Positions 41,936 to 51,461 of a stretch of DNA of 64,000 bases are shown one piece after another. The position numbers and the translations under genes are program-made. A model generated the notes under the pieces. The model made no database searches. It was not told where the DNA came from and saw nothing but the letters and a program-made list of their open reading frames with translations. Numbering within the stretch: the first letter of the stretch is position 1; each line of letters starts with the position of its first letter. This DNA comes from Prevotella sp. tc2-28 (GTDB lineage Bacteria > Bacteroidota > Bacteroidia > Bacteroidales > Bacteroidaceae), in NCBI RefSeq assembly GCF_900107705.1, contig NZ_FNRE01000004.1:62001-126000 (forward strand), in the 5' to 3' direction.

Positions 41936-43076
41936 GAGCCTACGACGCTTTCATCCCTGGGTGTTCTCTGGTGCCATCCTACGGATGGACGAGGATATTG
42001 AGGAAGGTGAAATCGTTCGTGTGGTAACCAATACGGGTGATTTCATCGCTGTCGGCCATTACCAACAGGGGTCTATTGCCGTTCGTGTCCTTTCGTTTTC
42101 TGATGTGCAGATTGACGATGAATTCTGGCATTCCCGTCTTTTGTCGGCTTTGACCATGCGTCAGGCTATTGGTATAGCCGATAATGCAGATAATAACACC
42201 TACCGACTGGTTCATGGCGAGGGTGACAATCTTCCCGGTCTGATTATCGACGTGTATGGACAGACGGCTGTCATGCAAGCCCATTCCATCGGCATGCACT
42301 TATGTCGTAAGCAGATAGCTCGTGCGTTGGTTGATGTGATGGATTCGCGCATTTCACATATTTATTATAAGAGCGAGACGACGCTTCCCTTCATGACTGC
42401 CGACGACATGAATGGTTTCCTGTATGGCAACAGCGACGATAATATTGCCACGGAAAACGGTTTGAAGTTCCGCGTAGACTGGCTGAAAGGACAGAAAACG
42501 GGCTTCTTCGTAGATCAGCGTGAGAACCGCTCTTTGTTGGAGCATTATGCCAAAGGAAAGCGAGTGCTGAACATGTTCTGCTATACGGGTGGTTTCTCGT
42601 TTTATGCGATGCGTGGTGGAGCAATGCTCGTACATAGTGTGGACAGTTCGGCAAAAGCCATCGAACTCACCAAGCAGAACGTAGAACTGAATTTCCCGGG
42701 TGATGCCCGTCATGAAGCATACTGTGAAGATGCTTTTAAGTATCTGGAGCAGGCTGGCTCGAATTACAACCTCATCATTCTTGACCCTCCCGCCTTTGCC
42801 AAGCATCGTGGTGCCCTGCATAATGCGCTGAAGGGCTATACGCGCTTGAACCAAAAGGCATTCGAGAAGATAGAGAAGGGTGGTATCCTCTTTACATTTT
42901 CTTGTTCGCAAGTGGTTACGAAAGACCATTTCCGTAATGCCGTTTTTACAGCAGCAGCACTTGCCAAGCGTAAGGTTCGCATCCTGCATCAGTTGCATCA
43001 GCCTGCTGATCATCCCATCAATATCTATCATCCAGAGGGTGAATACCTGAAGGGCTTGGTGCTCTATGTGGAGTAA
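41898..43076 (+). CDS. Class I rRNA methyltransferase with PUA domain (RlmI-like)
   Basis: The 392-residue protein has an N-terminal PUA RNA-binding domain (LRKGKDESLRRFHPWVFSGA) and a Rossmann methyltransferase with KTGFFVDQRENRSLL, the SAM site VLNMFCYTGGFSFYAM and LDPPAFAKHRGALHNALKGY. It resembles RlmI, which makes m5C1962 in 23S rRNA, though the family also contains enzymes of unknown target. It overlaps tilS by 11 bp. Confidence 0.88.
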   Translation: MYKQIQLRKGKDESLRRFHPWVFSGAILRMDEDIEEGEIVRVVTNTGDFIAVGHYQQGSIAVRVLSFSDVQIDDEFWHSRLLSALTMRQAIGIADNADNNTYRLVHGEGDNLPGLIIDVYGQTAVMQAHSIGMHLCRKQIARALVDVMDSRISHIYYKSETTLPFMTADDMNGFLYGNSDDNIATENGLKFRVDWLKGQKTGFFVDQRENRSLLEHYAKGKRVLNMFCYTGGFSFYAMRGGAMLVHSVDSSAKAIELTKQNVELNFPGDARHEAYCEDAFKYLEQAGSNYNLIILDPPAFAKHRGALHNALKGYTRLNQKAFEKIEKGGILFTFSCSQVVTKDHFRNAVFTAAALAKRKVRILHQLHQPADHPINIYHPEGEYLKGLVLYVE

Positions 43077-44388
43077 AGTAGGAGATTATATCAAGAAACA
43101 TAAGCTGCTTAATGTCAATGATTTATATCTAGTTGCTTTAAGCGGTGGTGCAGATAGCGTGGCTTTGCTCTTGCTGTTGAAAGAGGCCGGCTATAACGTG
43201 CATGCGGCGCATTGTAATTTCCATCTGCGTGGTGCTGAGTCGGATAGGGACGAGGCGTTTTGTGTGGAGCATTGTCAACAGCTCGGAGTAGAGCTCCATC
43301 GTGCTCATTTTGATACGCGTGAATATGCCGAATTGCATAAGGTGAGTATAGAGATGGCAGCCCGTGAGCTGCGCTATAAGTGGTTTGATCAGCTGCGTCA
43401 GGATATGGGTGCTGCTGGTATCTGCGTGGCCCACCACCGTGATGACTCGGTGGAGACGGTACTTTTGAACCTTGTTAGAGGTACGGGGTTGCGTGGCTTG
43501 ACGGGTATTCAACCACGAAATGGCTTTATTTTGCGCCCGTTTTTGTGCGTTTCGAGGGCAGAAATCGAGGCGTTTTTGTCGGGAAGAGGGCAAAAATACG
43601 TGACAGATAGCACCAATTTGGAGGCTGACGCGCTGCGAAACAAGGTGCGTTTGCAGGTGCTGCCCTTGCTTTGTGAACTCAATCCTGCCGTGTCTGAGAA
43701 TATCCAGCGGACGGCTGAAAATTTGGTGGAAGCACAAAAAATACTGGATGCGATATCGGATAATTATAAAGACAGTAACATCCTTGAACTAAGTGAATTA
43801 GAGAAATACGGTTCAAGTGAATATGTGGTATTCGAATGGCTCAAAAACTATGGTTTTAATGGCAGTCAAGTACACCAGATTTTAGATGCCGATAGCGGTG
43901 GAATCGTTAGTTCCGCATCAGGGTATGATGTCTTGAAAGATCGTACCCGTCTTATCGTTGAAAAAACGGATGTTACGTATCAAGCCCATCGAAACGTAAT
44001 ATCGATGACTTCGAAACGTATTGTCGTGCCTGAGGAAGGAACGTATATTTTGGACGAAAACAGTAAGGTTAAGGTGCGAAAATGTGCTGTTTACGTATCG
44101 AAAAATCCCAAAATTGCTACGCTTGATGCCGACAAAGTGGTGTTTCCGCTGACCATCCGCAGGGTGGAGGAGGGCGACTGGATGGTGCCCTACGGAATGA
44201 AAGGCCGCAAGCTGTTGAGCGACCTGATGACCGGCCTGAAGATGAATGTTTTCGAGAAGCGTCGCCAGCTTGTAGTTGTTGATGCTCAGGGAGTTATCGT
44301 GTGGGTTGTTGGTCTACGTACAGACCATCGTGTGGCCGTCGGTGACCAGACTAAGACCGTTTTGGAGATCAGTTTCGTCACATTGTAA
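43066..44388 (+). CDS. tilS: tRNA(Ile)-lysidine synthase
   Basis: The 440-residue enzyme converts C34 of tRNA-Ile(CAU) to lysidine so that it reads AUA. The PP-loop is ALSGGADSVALLLLL, followed by HCNFHLRGAESDRDE and VAHHRDDSVETVLLNLVRGT. The C-terminal part (about 350-440; KLLSDLMTGLKMNVFEKRRQ) is the TilS substrate-binding domain. The start lies within the rlmI-like gene. The stop codon falls inside one arm of an inverted repeat (44382-44405). The ileS gene, which charges the tRNA it modifies, follows. Confidence 0.95.
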   Translation: MWSKVGDYIKKHKLLNVNDLYLVALSGGADSVALLLLLKEAGYNVHAAHCNFHLRGAESDRDEAFCVEHCQQLGVELHRAHFDTREYAELHKVSIEMAARELRYKWFDQLRQDMGAAGICVAHHRDDSVETVLLNLVRGTGLRGLTGIQPRNGFILRPFLCVSRAEIEAFLSGRGQKYVTDSTNLEADALRNKVRLQVLPLLCELNPAVSENIQRTAENLVEAQKILDAISDNYKDSNILELSELEKYGSSEYVVFEWLKNYGFNGSQVHQILDADSGGIVSSASGYDVLKDRTRLIVEKTDVTYQAHRNVISMTSKRIVVPEEGTYILDENSKVKVRKCAVYVSKNPKIATLDADKVVFPLTIRRVEEGDWMVPYGMKGRKLLSDLMTGLKMNVFEKRRQLVVVDAQGVIVWVVGLRTDHRVAVGDQTKTVLEISFVTL

Positions 44389-44539
44389 CTTTGTAACAAT
44401 GTAACAATAAGGATTTTCTATTTATGCCAGTTTATTACTTTAAAATATATAATAATATATTATTATATTTTTTAACTGATAAATTACGCACTTCGGAATG
44501 AGCTTAATGTTACAAAGTTACATTGTTACAAAGTTACAT
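44382..44539. repeat. Inverted repeat pair (GTTACA type) between tilS and ileS
   Basis: ATTGTAACTTTGTAACAATG followed by TAAC (44382-44405) is mirrored at 44517-44539 with 23 of 24 bases. The right arm belongs to two tandem 16-bp copies of TGTTACAAAGTTACAT (44508-44539). Between the arms lies an AT-only palindromic tract around TATAATAATATATTATTATA. The left arm includes the tilS stop codon. Termination or a dispersed element are both possible. Confidence 0.85.
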
Positions 44540-44591
44540 ATTGCCGTTTGGTTATATTTTGTAAAGAGATGCCTAATTGCGAGGTAAAAAA

Positions 44592-44623
44592 TTTGGTGGT
44601 TCGAAAAAAAATGCTTACTTTTG
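44592..44623 (+). promoter_or_regulatory. Promoter of ileS (-33 TTTG, -7 TACTTTTG)
   Basis: TTTG at 44592-44595 and TACTTTTG at 44616-44623 are 20 bp apart, a textbook Bacteroidetes promoter. The ileS ATG follows 38 bp downstream. No T-box is expected in this phylum and none is seen. Confidence 0.8.
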
Positions 44624-44661
44624 CACGTCATTAGGAAATATGTAAGAAAATATCGATATTT

Positions 44662-47600
44662 ATGAGTAAGAGATTTGCCGAACACAAAGGCTTGAATTTG
44701 GTGCAGACGAACGATGACGTGCTGCAGACGTGGAAGGAGAAAAACGTCTTCTGGCGCTCCGTGACGGAGAGGGAAGGTTGTCCACAATTCGTATTCTTCG
44801 AGGGTCCTCCATCGGCCAATGGTCACCCTGGAATCCATCACGTGCTGGCGCGCAGCATCAAGGACACCTTCAACCGCTACAAGACCATGCAGGGTTATCA
44901 GGTGAAGCGTAAGGCAGGTTGGGACACCCACGGACTGCCCGTAGAGTTGGGCGTTGAGAAGGAACTGGGCATCACCAAGGCCGACATCGACAACAAGGAG
45001 AGCGACAAGTACATCTCTACCGAGGACTACAACAAGAAGTGTCGCGAGAACGTGATGATGTATACCCAGGAGTGGCGTGAACTGACGGAGAAGATGGGCT
45101 ATTTTGTGGACCTGGACAATCCCTACATCACCTACGACAACAAGTATATCGAGACCCTTTGGTGGCTGCTGAAGCAGTTCTACAACAAAGGCCTGCTCTA
45201 CAAAGGATACACCATCCAGCCTTATTCGCCCGCTGCAGGAACAGGACTTTCCTCGCACGAACTGAACCAGCCTGGATGCTACCGTGACGTGAAGGATACC
45301 ACCTGTACGGCTCAGTTCAAGATGAAGAATCCGAAACCTGAGATGACAAAGTGGGGCACACCGTACTTCTTGGCTTGGACCACCACACCGTGGACGCTGG
45401 CTGCCAACTCAGCCCTCTGCGTAGGTCCGAAGATTGACTATGTGGCCGTGCAGACCTATAACCCCTATACAGCAGAGAAGATTACCGTTGTTCTGGCAGA
45501 AGCCCGTCTGAACGCCTATTTGCCTGCCGAGGGTGCCATTACCGATGGTGAGGAGATGCCCGCCTATGAAAAGGGCGCCAAGTTGATTCCATACCGAATC
45601 GTAGCACGCTATAAGGGTACAGACCTCGTTGGAATGGAGTACGAGCAGCTGATGCCTGCCATTAAGCCGATGGGTGATGCCTTCAAGGTGATTCCTGGTG
45701 ACTATGTAACCACCGACGATGGTGCTGGTATCGTACATATTGCCCCGAACTTCGGTGCCGACGATGCCTTTGTGGCCAAGAAAGCAGGTATCTGTCCTAT
45801 CGTGCTGATTGACAAGAAAGGTGCTGAGCGTCCTGTTGTTGACCTTCAGGGAAAGTACTTTGTGATAGAGGATCTTGACGAAGACTTTGTGAAGAACTAC
45901 GTCAACACAGCCGAGTGGAATAAATTTGCGGGACGTTATGTGAAGAACGCCTACGACGACACGCTGACAGATAAGGACGAGACGCTGGATATCTCCATTT
46001 GTATGGACCTGAAGGCCCAGAACAAAGTTTTCAAGATAGAAAAGCACGTCCATAACTATCCTCACTGCTGGCGTACCGACAAGCCCGTGCTCTATTATCC
46101 GCTGGATAGCTGGTTTATCAAGAGCACAGCCAAGAAGGAACGCATGTCAGAGCTGAACAAGACCATCAATTGGCAACCCGAGTCAACGGGTACGGGTCGT
46201 TTTGGCAACTGGCTCGACAACCTGAATGACTGGAACCTCTCACGTTCGCGCTTCTGGGGTACACCACTGCCTATCTGGCGTTCAGAGGATGGTGAGGAAA
46301 TCTGTATCGGCAGCGTTGAGGAACTCTATAACGAGATAGAGAAGGCCGTCAAAGCGGGCTTCATGAAGAGCAACCCGCTGAAGGACCAGGGCTTCGTTCC
46401 TGGCAATATGTCTAAAGAGAACTATGACAAGATAGACTTGCACCGTCCTTATGTCGACTATATCTTCCTAGTCAGTGCCACAGGCAAGAAGATGAAGCGT
46501 GAGAGTGACCTGATTGACGTGTGGTTCGACTCAGGTTCTATGCCTTACGCACAGATTCACTATCCGTTTGAGAATGCTGAACTAATCGATAAGAAACAGG
46601 CTTTCCCCGCCGATTTCATCAACGAGGGTGTCGACCAGACGCGTGGCTGGTTCTTTACCCTGCATGCTATTGCTACGATGATCTTCGACAGCGTTGCTTT
46701 CAAGAACGTTATTTCCAGTGGTCTTGTGCTTGATGCCAAGGGCAACAAAATGTCCAAGCATGTCGGCAATGTGGTGAATCCGTTCGATATGATTGGCAAG
46801 TATGGCTCTGATGCCGTGCGCCTTTACATGATGACCAACTCAGAGCCTTGGGACAACCTGAAGTTTGACCCAGAGGGTGTTGCTGAGATCAGCCGTAAGT
46901 TCTTTGGCACCTTATATAATACGTACTCACTCTTTGCGATGTATGCCAACGTGGATAACTTCGACCCGCAGACACCTCAGATTCCTGTCAGCGAGCGTCC
47001 AGAGTTTGACCGTTGGATACTCTCATGCCTGAATTCATTGGTTCAGGGTGTTGAGCAGGAGATGGACGGATACGATCCCACACGTGCCGGACGACTCATC
47101 GACCAGTTTGTGGATGAAGACCTCTCCAACTGGTATGTCCGCCTGAACAAGAAACGTTTCTGGGGCAAGGAGATGGACAACGACAAACTGGCAGCCTATC
47201 AGACACTGTATGAGTGCTTGATGACCGTTTCGAAACTGCTGGCACCTTTTGCTCCGTTCTTTGCCGATCAGTTGTATAAAGACCTCGGAGGTCAGCTGGA
47301 TAGTGTCCACTTGGATAAATTCCCCGAATTCAACGCAACACTTGTCGACAAGGACTTGGAGGAACGCATGGCTATTGCCCAGCGTATAACCACTATCGTA
47401 CTCGCCCTGCGTCGTAAGGAGAGTATCAAAGTGAAGCAGCCTCTGCAGACGCTGATGATTCCTCCCGTTGACCAGGCTCAGCGTGAGGCTATCGAGAGTG
47501 TGAAGCAGATCTTCCTGCAAGAGGTGAACGTGAAGGAAGTGAAGTTCGTTGAGGGTGCTGGCATCCTGGTGAAGAAAGTGAAATGTAACTTCCGTACAAT

Positions 47601-48072
47601 GGGTAAGAAGTTCGGTAAGGACATGAAAGCCGTAGCTGCTGCAGTTGCTGAGATGTCACAGGAACAGATTGCCGAGCTTGAGACCAACGGACGCCTGATG
47701 TTGGGCAACTATGAGATTCTTGCTGAGGACGTAGAGATTATCAGTGAGGATATCCCTGGATGGCTGGTAGGCAACGAAGGCAACCTGACAGTAGCCCTTG
47801 ATATCACCCAGACTGATGAGTTGCGTGCCGAGGGTATGGCCCGTGAGTTAGTAAACCGCATCCAGAATATCCGTAAGAAGAGTGGTCTGGAGATTACAGA
47901 CCACATCCGTGTCAGCATTGAGCCTAACGAGGCTTCCACTAAGGCTGTTGAGGCTTTTGGAAACTATATTGCCCGTCAGGTGTTGGCTGATGACTTGAAA
48001 CTCGAGGCCAACGACGGTCAGAACGTTGAATTTGACGACTTTAAACTGAATATTAAAATAACTAAATCTTAA
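44662..48072 (+). CDS. ileS: Isoleucyl-tRNA synthetase
   Basis: This 1136-residue class I synthetase charges tRNA-Ile. The HIGH-type motif is PPSANGHPGIHH near residue 54-62, the editing domain contains AWTTTPWTLAANSALCVGP, and the KMSKS-type loop is GNKMSKHVGN near residue 697 with WFDSGSMPYAQ before it. It is the long, eukaryote-like form of the enzyme, which is often less sensitive to mupirocin; that property is not tested here. A dksA-like gene follows after 6 bp. Confidence 0.97.
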   Translation: MSKRFAEHKGLNLVQTNDDVLQTWKEKNVFWRSVTEREGCPQFVFFEGPPSANGHPGIHHVLARSIKDTFNRYKTMQGYQVKRKAGWDTHGLPVELGVEKELGITKADIDNKESDKYISTEDYNKKCRENVMMYTQEWRELTEKMGYFVDLDNPYITYDNKYIETLWWLLKQFYNKGLLYKGYTIQPYSPAAGTGLSSHELNQPGCYRDVKDTTCTAQFKMKNPKPEMTKWGTPYFLAWTTTPWTLAANSALCVGPKIDYVAVQTYNPYTAEKITVVLAEARLNAYLPAEGAITDGEEMPAYEKGAKLIPYRIVARYKGTDLVGMEYEQLMPAIKPMGDAFKVIPGDYVTTDDGAGIVHIAPNFGADDAFVAKKAGICPIVLIDKKGAERPVVDLQGKYFVIEDLDEDFVKNYVNTAEWNKFAGRYVKNAYDDTLTDKDETLDISICMDLKAQNKVFKIEKHVHNYPHCWRTDKPVLYYPLDSWFIKSTAKKERMSELNKTINWQPESTGTGRFGNWLDNLNDWNLSRSRFWGTPLPIWRSEDGEEICIGSVEELYNEIEKAVKAGFMKSNPLKDQGFVPGNMSKENYDKIDLHRPYVDYIFLVSATGKKMKRESDLIDVWFDSGSMPYAQIHYPFENAELIDKKQAFPADFINEGVDQTRGWFFTLHAIATMIFDSVAFKNVISSGLVLDAKGNKMSKHVGNVVNPFDMIGKYGSDAVRLYMMTNSEPWDNLKFDPEGVAEISRKFFGTLYNTYSLFAMYANVDNFDPQTPQIPVSERPEFDRWILSCLNSLVQGVEQEMDGYDPTRAGRLIDQFVDEDLSNWYVRLNKKRFWGKEMDNDKLAAYQTLYECLMTVSKLLAPFAPFFADQLYKDLGGQLDSVHLDKFPEFNATLVDKDLEERMAIAQRITTIVLALRRKESIKVKQPLQTLMIPPVDQAQREAIESVKQIFLQEVNVKEVKFVEGAGILVKKVKCNFRTMGKKFGKDMKAVAAAVAEMSQEQIAELETNGRLMLGNYEILAEDVEIISEDIPGWLVGNEGNLTVALDITQTDELRAEGMARELVNRIQNIRKKSGLEITDHIRVSIEPNEASTKAVEAFGNYIARQVLADDLKLEANDGQNVEFDDFKLNIKITKS

Positions 48073-48078
48073 TGTATT

Positions 48079-48459
48079 ATGGCTGAGAAAACACGTTACA
48101 CGGACGAAGAACTGGAAGAGTTCCGTGCGATTATCAATGAGAAGCTGGCGCTGGCCAAACGTGACTACGACCAGATGATGCGCGTGCTGATGAATCAAGA
48201 CTCTAATGACGTCGATGATACATCACCTACGTATAAAGCATTGGAGGAGGGTAGTGCTACCCAGTCTAAGGAAGAACTTATCTCGCTGGCTTCCCGTCAG
48301 CAGAAGTTCATTCAGGGATTGAAGGCTGCACTGACACGTATTGAGAATAAGACATACGGCATTGACCGTATTACGGGAAAACTTATTCCTAAGGAGCGCC
48401 TGCGTGCTGTTCCTCACGCAACACTGAGCGTGGAGTCAAAGTTGGCAGGCAAAAAGTAA
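48079..48459 (+). CDS. TraR/DksA-family regulator without zinc-binding cysteines
   Basis: The 126-residue protein has a long helical hairpin (about 8-90) and the DksA-type end YGIDRITGKLIPKERLRAVP. In DksA the segment is YGIC-x(2)-G with more Cys further on; here D96 replaces the first cysteine and no cysteine occurs anywhere, so no zinc finger can form. Bacteroidetes relatives often keep only part of the Cys set. It probably binds the RNA polymerase secondary channel. It abuts lspA (0-bp gap), an arrangement common in Bacteroidetes. Confidence 0.85.
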   Translation: MAEKTRYTDEELEEFRAIINEKLALAKRDYDQMMRVLMNQDSNDVDDTSPTYKALEEGSATQSKEELISLASRQQKFIQGLKAALTRIENKTYGIDRITGKLIPKERLRAVPHATLSVESKLAGKK

Positions 48460-49110
48460 ATGGCTAACAGGGAAACAGTAAAACGAGGATGGCTGGCTGC
48501 ACTTATTGTGCTGGCCGTCCTTCTTATCGACCAAGTCATCAAGATTTGGGTGAAGACGCATATGACGCTTCATGAGCAGATAGAAATCTTCTCATGGTTC
48601 AAGATTGTGTTCATAGAAAACAACGGGATGGCATACGGAATGGAGATAGGTTCCAAACTGGTGCTTAGCATCTTCCGTATTGTTGCCGTTGGAGTTTTAG
48701 GATATTACATCGCACAGCAAGTCCGGAAACATGCCCGGTGGGGTTACATTATTTGCATTTCTATGGTGATGGCAGGTGCTGCGGGAAATATCTTTGACTC
48801 TATGTTCTACGGACTCATCTTCAACGCCAGTTCTGAGTTCTACACCAGTTATCTGGTGCCCTTCGGCACTGGCTATGCCCCTTTCCTGATGGGAAAGGTG
48901 GTCGACATGTTCTATTTCCCGCTGATTGTGACCACTTGGCCAGACTGGGTTCCTGTAGTGGGTGGTGAGCCCTATGTTTTCTTCAGTCCGATTTTTAACT
49001 TTGCCGACTCCGCCATCTCGGTAGGCGTTGTACTGCTGTTGCTGTTCTATCGCAAGGAGATAGGAGAGTTGTCTTTAAAGAAAAAAGCAGAAGAAACAGA
49101 TGAAGCATAG
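48460..49110 (+). CDS. lspA: Lipoprotein signal peptidase
   Basis: The 216-residue protein has four membrane helices and the LspA catalytic regions: VIFIENNGMAYGM, AGAAGNIFDSMFYG (first Asp) and FNFADSAISVGV (second Asp). It removes signal peptides from prolipoproteins. A roughly 40-residue insertion around PFGTGYAPFLMGKVVDMFYF and the following segment makes it longer than the E. coli enzyme, as in other Bacteroidetes. It overlaps the DUF4296 gene by 11 bp. Confidence 0.95.
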   Translation: MANRETVKRGWLAALIVLAVLLIDQVIKIWVKTHMTLHEQIEIFSWFKIVFIENNGMAYGMEIGSKLVLSIFRIVAVGVLGYYIAQQVRKHARWGYIICISMVMAGAAGNIFDSMFYGLIFNASSEFYTSYLVPFGTGYAPFLMGKVVDMFYFPLIVTTWPDWVPVVGGEPYVFFSPIFNFADSAISVGVVLLLLFYRKEIGELSLKKKAEETDEA

Positions 49111-50068
49111 CGTCACATACCTGTTTGTCCTGATGTTGGTGTTGGCATGTAAGCCAACGGTACCTTCGGAATATATTCAGCCTGATGAAATGGAGGAAAT
49201 CCTCTATGATTACCATATCGCTCAGGCAATGTCAAGGACTTCGGTAGGAAGTGAGGCTGATTTGAACAAGCAGGTGTATCTTGATGCTGTGCTGAAAAAA
49301 TATGGTATCAGCGAGGCTGACTTTGACTCATCCTTGGTCTATTACTATTCCCGTGCAGATCGCTTTAAGGAAATTTATTCACATGTCAGCGAACGACTGA
49401 ACGACGAGGCAAAGGCATTGGGTGCCGGAGTGGGGGAACTTAATCGATATTCTCAGTATAGCACGACTGGCGACACTGCCAATATCTGGACCAATACCTC
49501 TGAGGTGCTTCTCATTCCACGTCCTACCCAGAACCGTTTTGATTTTACGGTCAAGGTGGATACGACATTCCATCTAGGCGACTCGTTTATGTTTCAGTTT
49601 ATGTCAGAGTTTCTCTACCAGACAGGTTCCAAAGATGCCGTCGTCTGCGTGCTGACAAAATATGAAGGTGATAGCATCATCCAAACAGCTAACCACGTTT
49701 CGATAGCTGGTCTTTCGCAAATTCGTGTGCCTGCCAATAAAGATAAGAAACTTAAGGAGATGTCGGGTTATATCTATCTGAGTGATGGAGGCGATCTCTC
49801 TGATACGCGTAAACTGATGTATGTCAGTCAGATGCAACTGATACGATTCCATGATAAGTCAATCAATAAAACCGATGGAACAAACAAGAAAGACTCCGTA
49901 CAGACGGATAGCCTGCAACGAATTGATAACCCCGGAAGGGCAGTGCCTGATACGCTACGTCGTCGAATTGTCGGAAGACGGCCAGGTGGAACGCCACTAC
50001 GCCCTGACCCAGGAGTTGGCCCGCACCGAGTGGCACCAAGGCCGGTTGAACTTAAGAAAGTGCAATGA
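49100..50068 (+). CDS. DUF4296-family lipoprotein
   Basis: The 322-residue protein has a lipoprotein signal (LFVLMLVLACKPTVP) and an N-terminal helical domain of DUF4296 type (EYIQPDEMEEILYDYHIAQA, then KKYGISEADFDSSLVYYYSR). A beta-rich middle part follows. The last ~65 residues are low-complexity, rich in Arg, Pro and Gly (RRRIVGRRPGGTPLRPDPGV), and are encoded by DNA that also encodes the next gene in another frame. Function unknown; it sits after lspA as is usual for this family. Confidence 0.75.
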   Translation: MKHSVTYLFVLMLVLACKPTVPSEYIQPDEMEEILYDYHIAQAMSRTSVGSEADLNKQVYLDAVLKKYGISEADFDSSLVYYYSRADRFKEIYSHVSERLNDEAKALGAGVGELNRYSQYSTTGDTANIWTNTSEVLLIPRPTQNRFDFTVKVDTTFHLGDSFMFQFMSEFLYQTGSKDAVVCVLTKYEGDSIIQTANHVSIAGLSQIRVPANKDKKLKEMSGYIYLSDGGDLSDTRKLMYVSQMQLIRFHDKSINKTDGTNKKDSVQTDSLQRIDNPGRAVPDTLRRRIVGRRPGGTPLRPDPGVGPHRVAPRPVELKKVQ

Positions 50069-50111
50069 CGGGGTGGTTCGTTTGTTTGATAAAGATAAAC
50101 CAATAACATAA
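49875..50111 (+). CDS. Small conserved-looking protein overlapping the DUF4296 gene
   Basis: The 78-residue frame reads MEQTRKTPYRRIACNELI then TPEGQCLIRYVVELSEDG, and ends LFDKDKPIT. It has normal amino-acid composition and looks like a folded domain (VVELSEDGQVERHYALTQEL), unlike the low-complexity tail encoded on the same DNA in the DUF4296 frame. The overlap is 194 bp. The longer frame starts at 49851, but the ATG at 49875 fits the sequence better. I do not recognise a function. Which frame is under selection in the overlap is unresolved. Confidence 0.55.
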   Translation: MEQTRKTPYRRIACNELITPEGQCLIRYVVELSEDGQVERHYALTQELARTEWHQGRLNLRKCNDGVVRLFDKDKPIT

Positions 50112-50124
50112 AATAAAGACGACT

Positions 50125-51453
50125 ATGGATCTGAAAGTACGATTAGCGGTAATGAACTTCATCGAGTTCGCCGTGTGGGGTGCCTACCTCACGTGCATGG
50201 GAAACTATCTCGGCGTTGCCGGATTAGGTGAAGAGATTTCTTGGTTTTATGCTATTCAAGGCATTGTGAGTATCTTCATGCCCACACTGATGGGTATTGT
50301 TGCTGATAAATATATCCAACCTCAGCGACTGCTAGGCCTATGCCATTTATTGGCAGGCGGCTTCATGCTGGGTTGCTGGTGGTTGGGACAGGATGCAGGA
50401 TATGGTGAAGAGTTGACCAACAAATCTCTTTTCATCGCACTCTATACGTTGAGTGTTGCATTCTTCATGCCGACCATCGCCTTGTCCAACACGGTGGCAT
50501 TCACCATCCTCAAGAAGAATGGATTTGACACGGTGAAAGACTTCCCGCCAATCCGCGTGCTTGGTACAGTAGGATTCATCGCTACCATGTGGGTGGTGAA
50601 CTGTGCCTATCTTGACGAGACGGGTTTCGGTTTCACATTGGCCGAAAACGACTATAAGTTCCAGTATACCTATATGCAGTTCTTCGTGTCAGGTTTACTG
50701 AGCATCTTGTTGTTCGTCTATTGTTTCTCGTTGCCGGATTGTCCGTTAGTCAAGAAGGAGGGTAATGTGTCTCTCTCCGAGAGTCTAGGACTTAATGCCT
50801 TCAGGTTGTTCAAACGTCGTCAGATGGCCCTGTTTTTTATCTTCTCTGCCTTGTTAGGCATGTGCCTGCAAGTTACTAATGGCTTTGCAGGTCCTTTTAT
50901 TACCAGTTTTAAGGGAGTTCCTGAGTTCGCTGATACATTTGCAGCCAATAATGCCACGCTGCTTACCTCCATATCACAAATTAGTGAGGCCTTGTGCATC
51001 CTGATGATCCCCTTCTTCCAGAAGCGGTTCGGTATTAAGGTTGTTATGCTGATGTCGATGTTTGCATGGGTGTTCCGCTTTGGCTTCTTTGGCATTGGCA
51101 ATCCAGCTATGCCAGGTGTCATCTTCTTTATTCTTTCTTGTATCGTCTATGGTGTAGCTTTCGACTTCTTCAACGTTTCGGGAGGTATCTTCGTTGATCA
51201 GGAGTGCGAGCCTAACATCAAGGCTTCTGCTCAGGGATTGTTTATGATGATGACTAACGGACTTGGAGCTACCATCGGTACATTGGCAGCTGGTGAGATT
51301 GTCAATACCTATTGTCAGTGGGAGAATGGTTTCTTGAACGGTGACTGGCAGACCTGTTGGTTTGTTTTTGCCAGTTTCGCATTGGTTGTAGGCATTTGTT
51401 TCGCTTTGGTCTTTAAACCAGAGCAAAAACCGATTAAGGAAATCAAGCATTAA
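50125..51453 (+). CDS. Nucleoside:proton symporter-like MFS transporter (NupG family)
   Basis: The 442-residue protein has twelve predicted membrane helices. It opens with LAVMNFIEFAVWGAYLTCMG, contains FFMPTIALSNTVAF, and later FDFFNVSGGIFVDQE and ASAQGLFMMMTNGLGATIG, all typical of NupG/XapB nucleoside permeases. It would import nucleosides with protons. A separate ribosome site lies 14 bp after the small overlapping gene; rsmE follows after 8 bp. Confidence 0.88.
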   Translation: MDLKVRLAVMNFIEFAVWGAYLTCMGNYLGVAGLGEEISWFYAIQGIVSIFMPTLMGIVADKYIQPQRLLGLCHLLAGGFMLGCWWLGQDAGYGEELTNKSLFIALYTLSVAFFMPTIALSNTVAFTILKKNGFDTVKDFPPIRVLGTVGFIATMWVVNCAYLDETGFGFTLAENDYKFQYTYMQFFVSGLLSILLFVYCFSLPDCPLVKKEGNVSLSESLGLNAFRLFKRRQMALFFIFSALLGMCLQVTNGFAGPFITSFKGVPEFADTFAANNATLLTSISQISEALCILMIPFFQKRFGIKVVMLMSMFAWVFRFGFFGIGNPAMPGVIFFILSCIVYGVAFDFFNVSGGIFVDQECEPNIKASAQGLFMMMTNGLGATIGTLAAGEIVNTYCQWENGFLNGDWQTCWFVFASFALVVGICFALVFKPEQKPIKEIKH

Positions 51454-51461
51454 ATGAATAG

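Noticed and set aside
44389..44661. T-box or leader attenuator for ileS
   Set aside because: No T-box sequence is present and a complete promoter lies just upstream of ileS.
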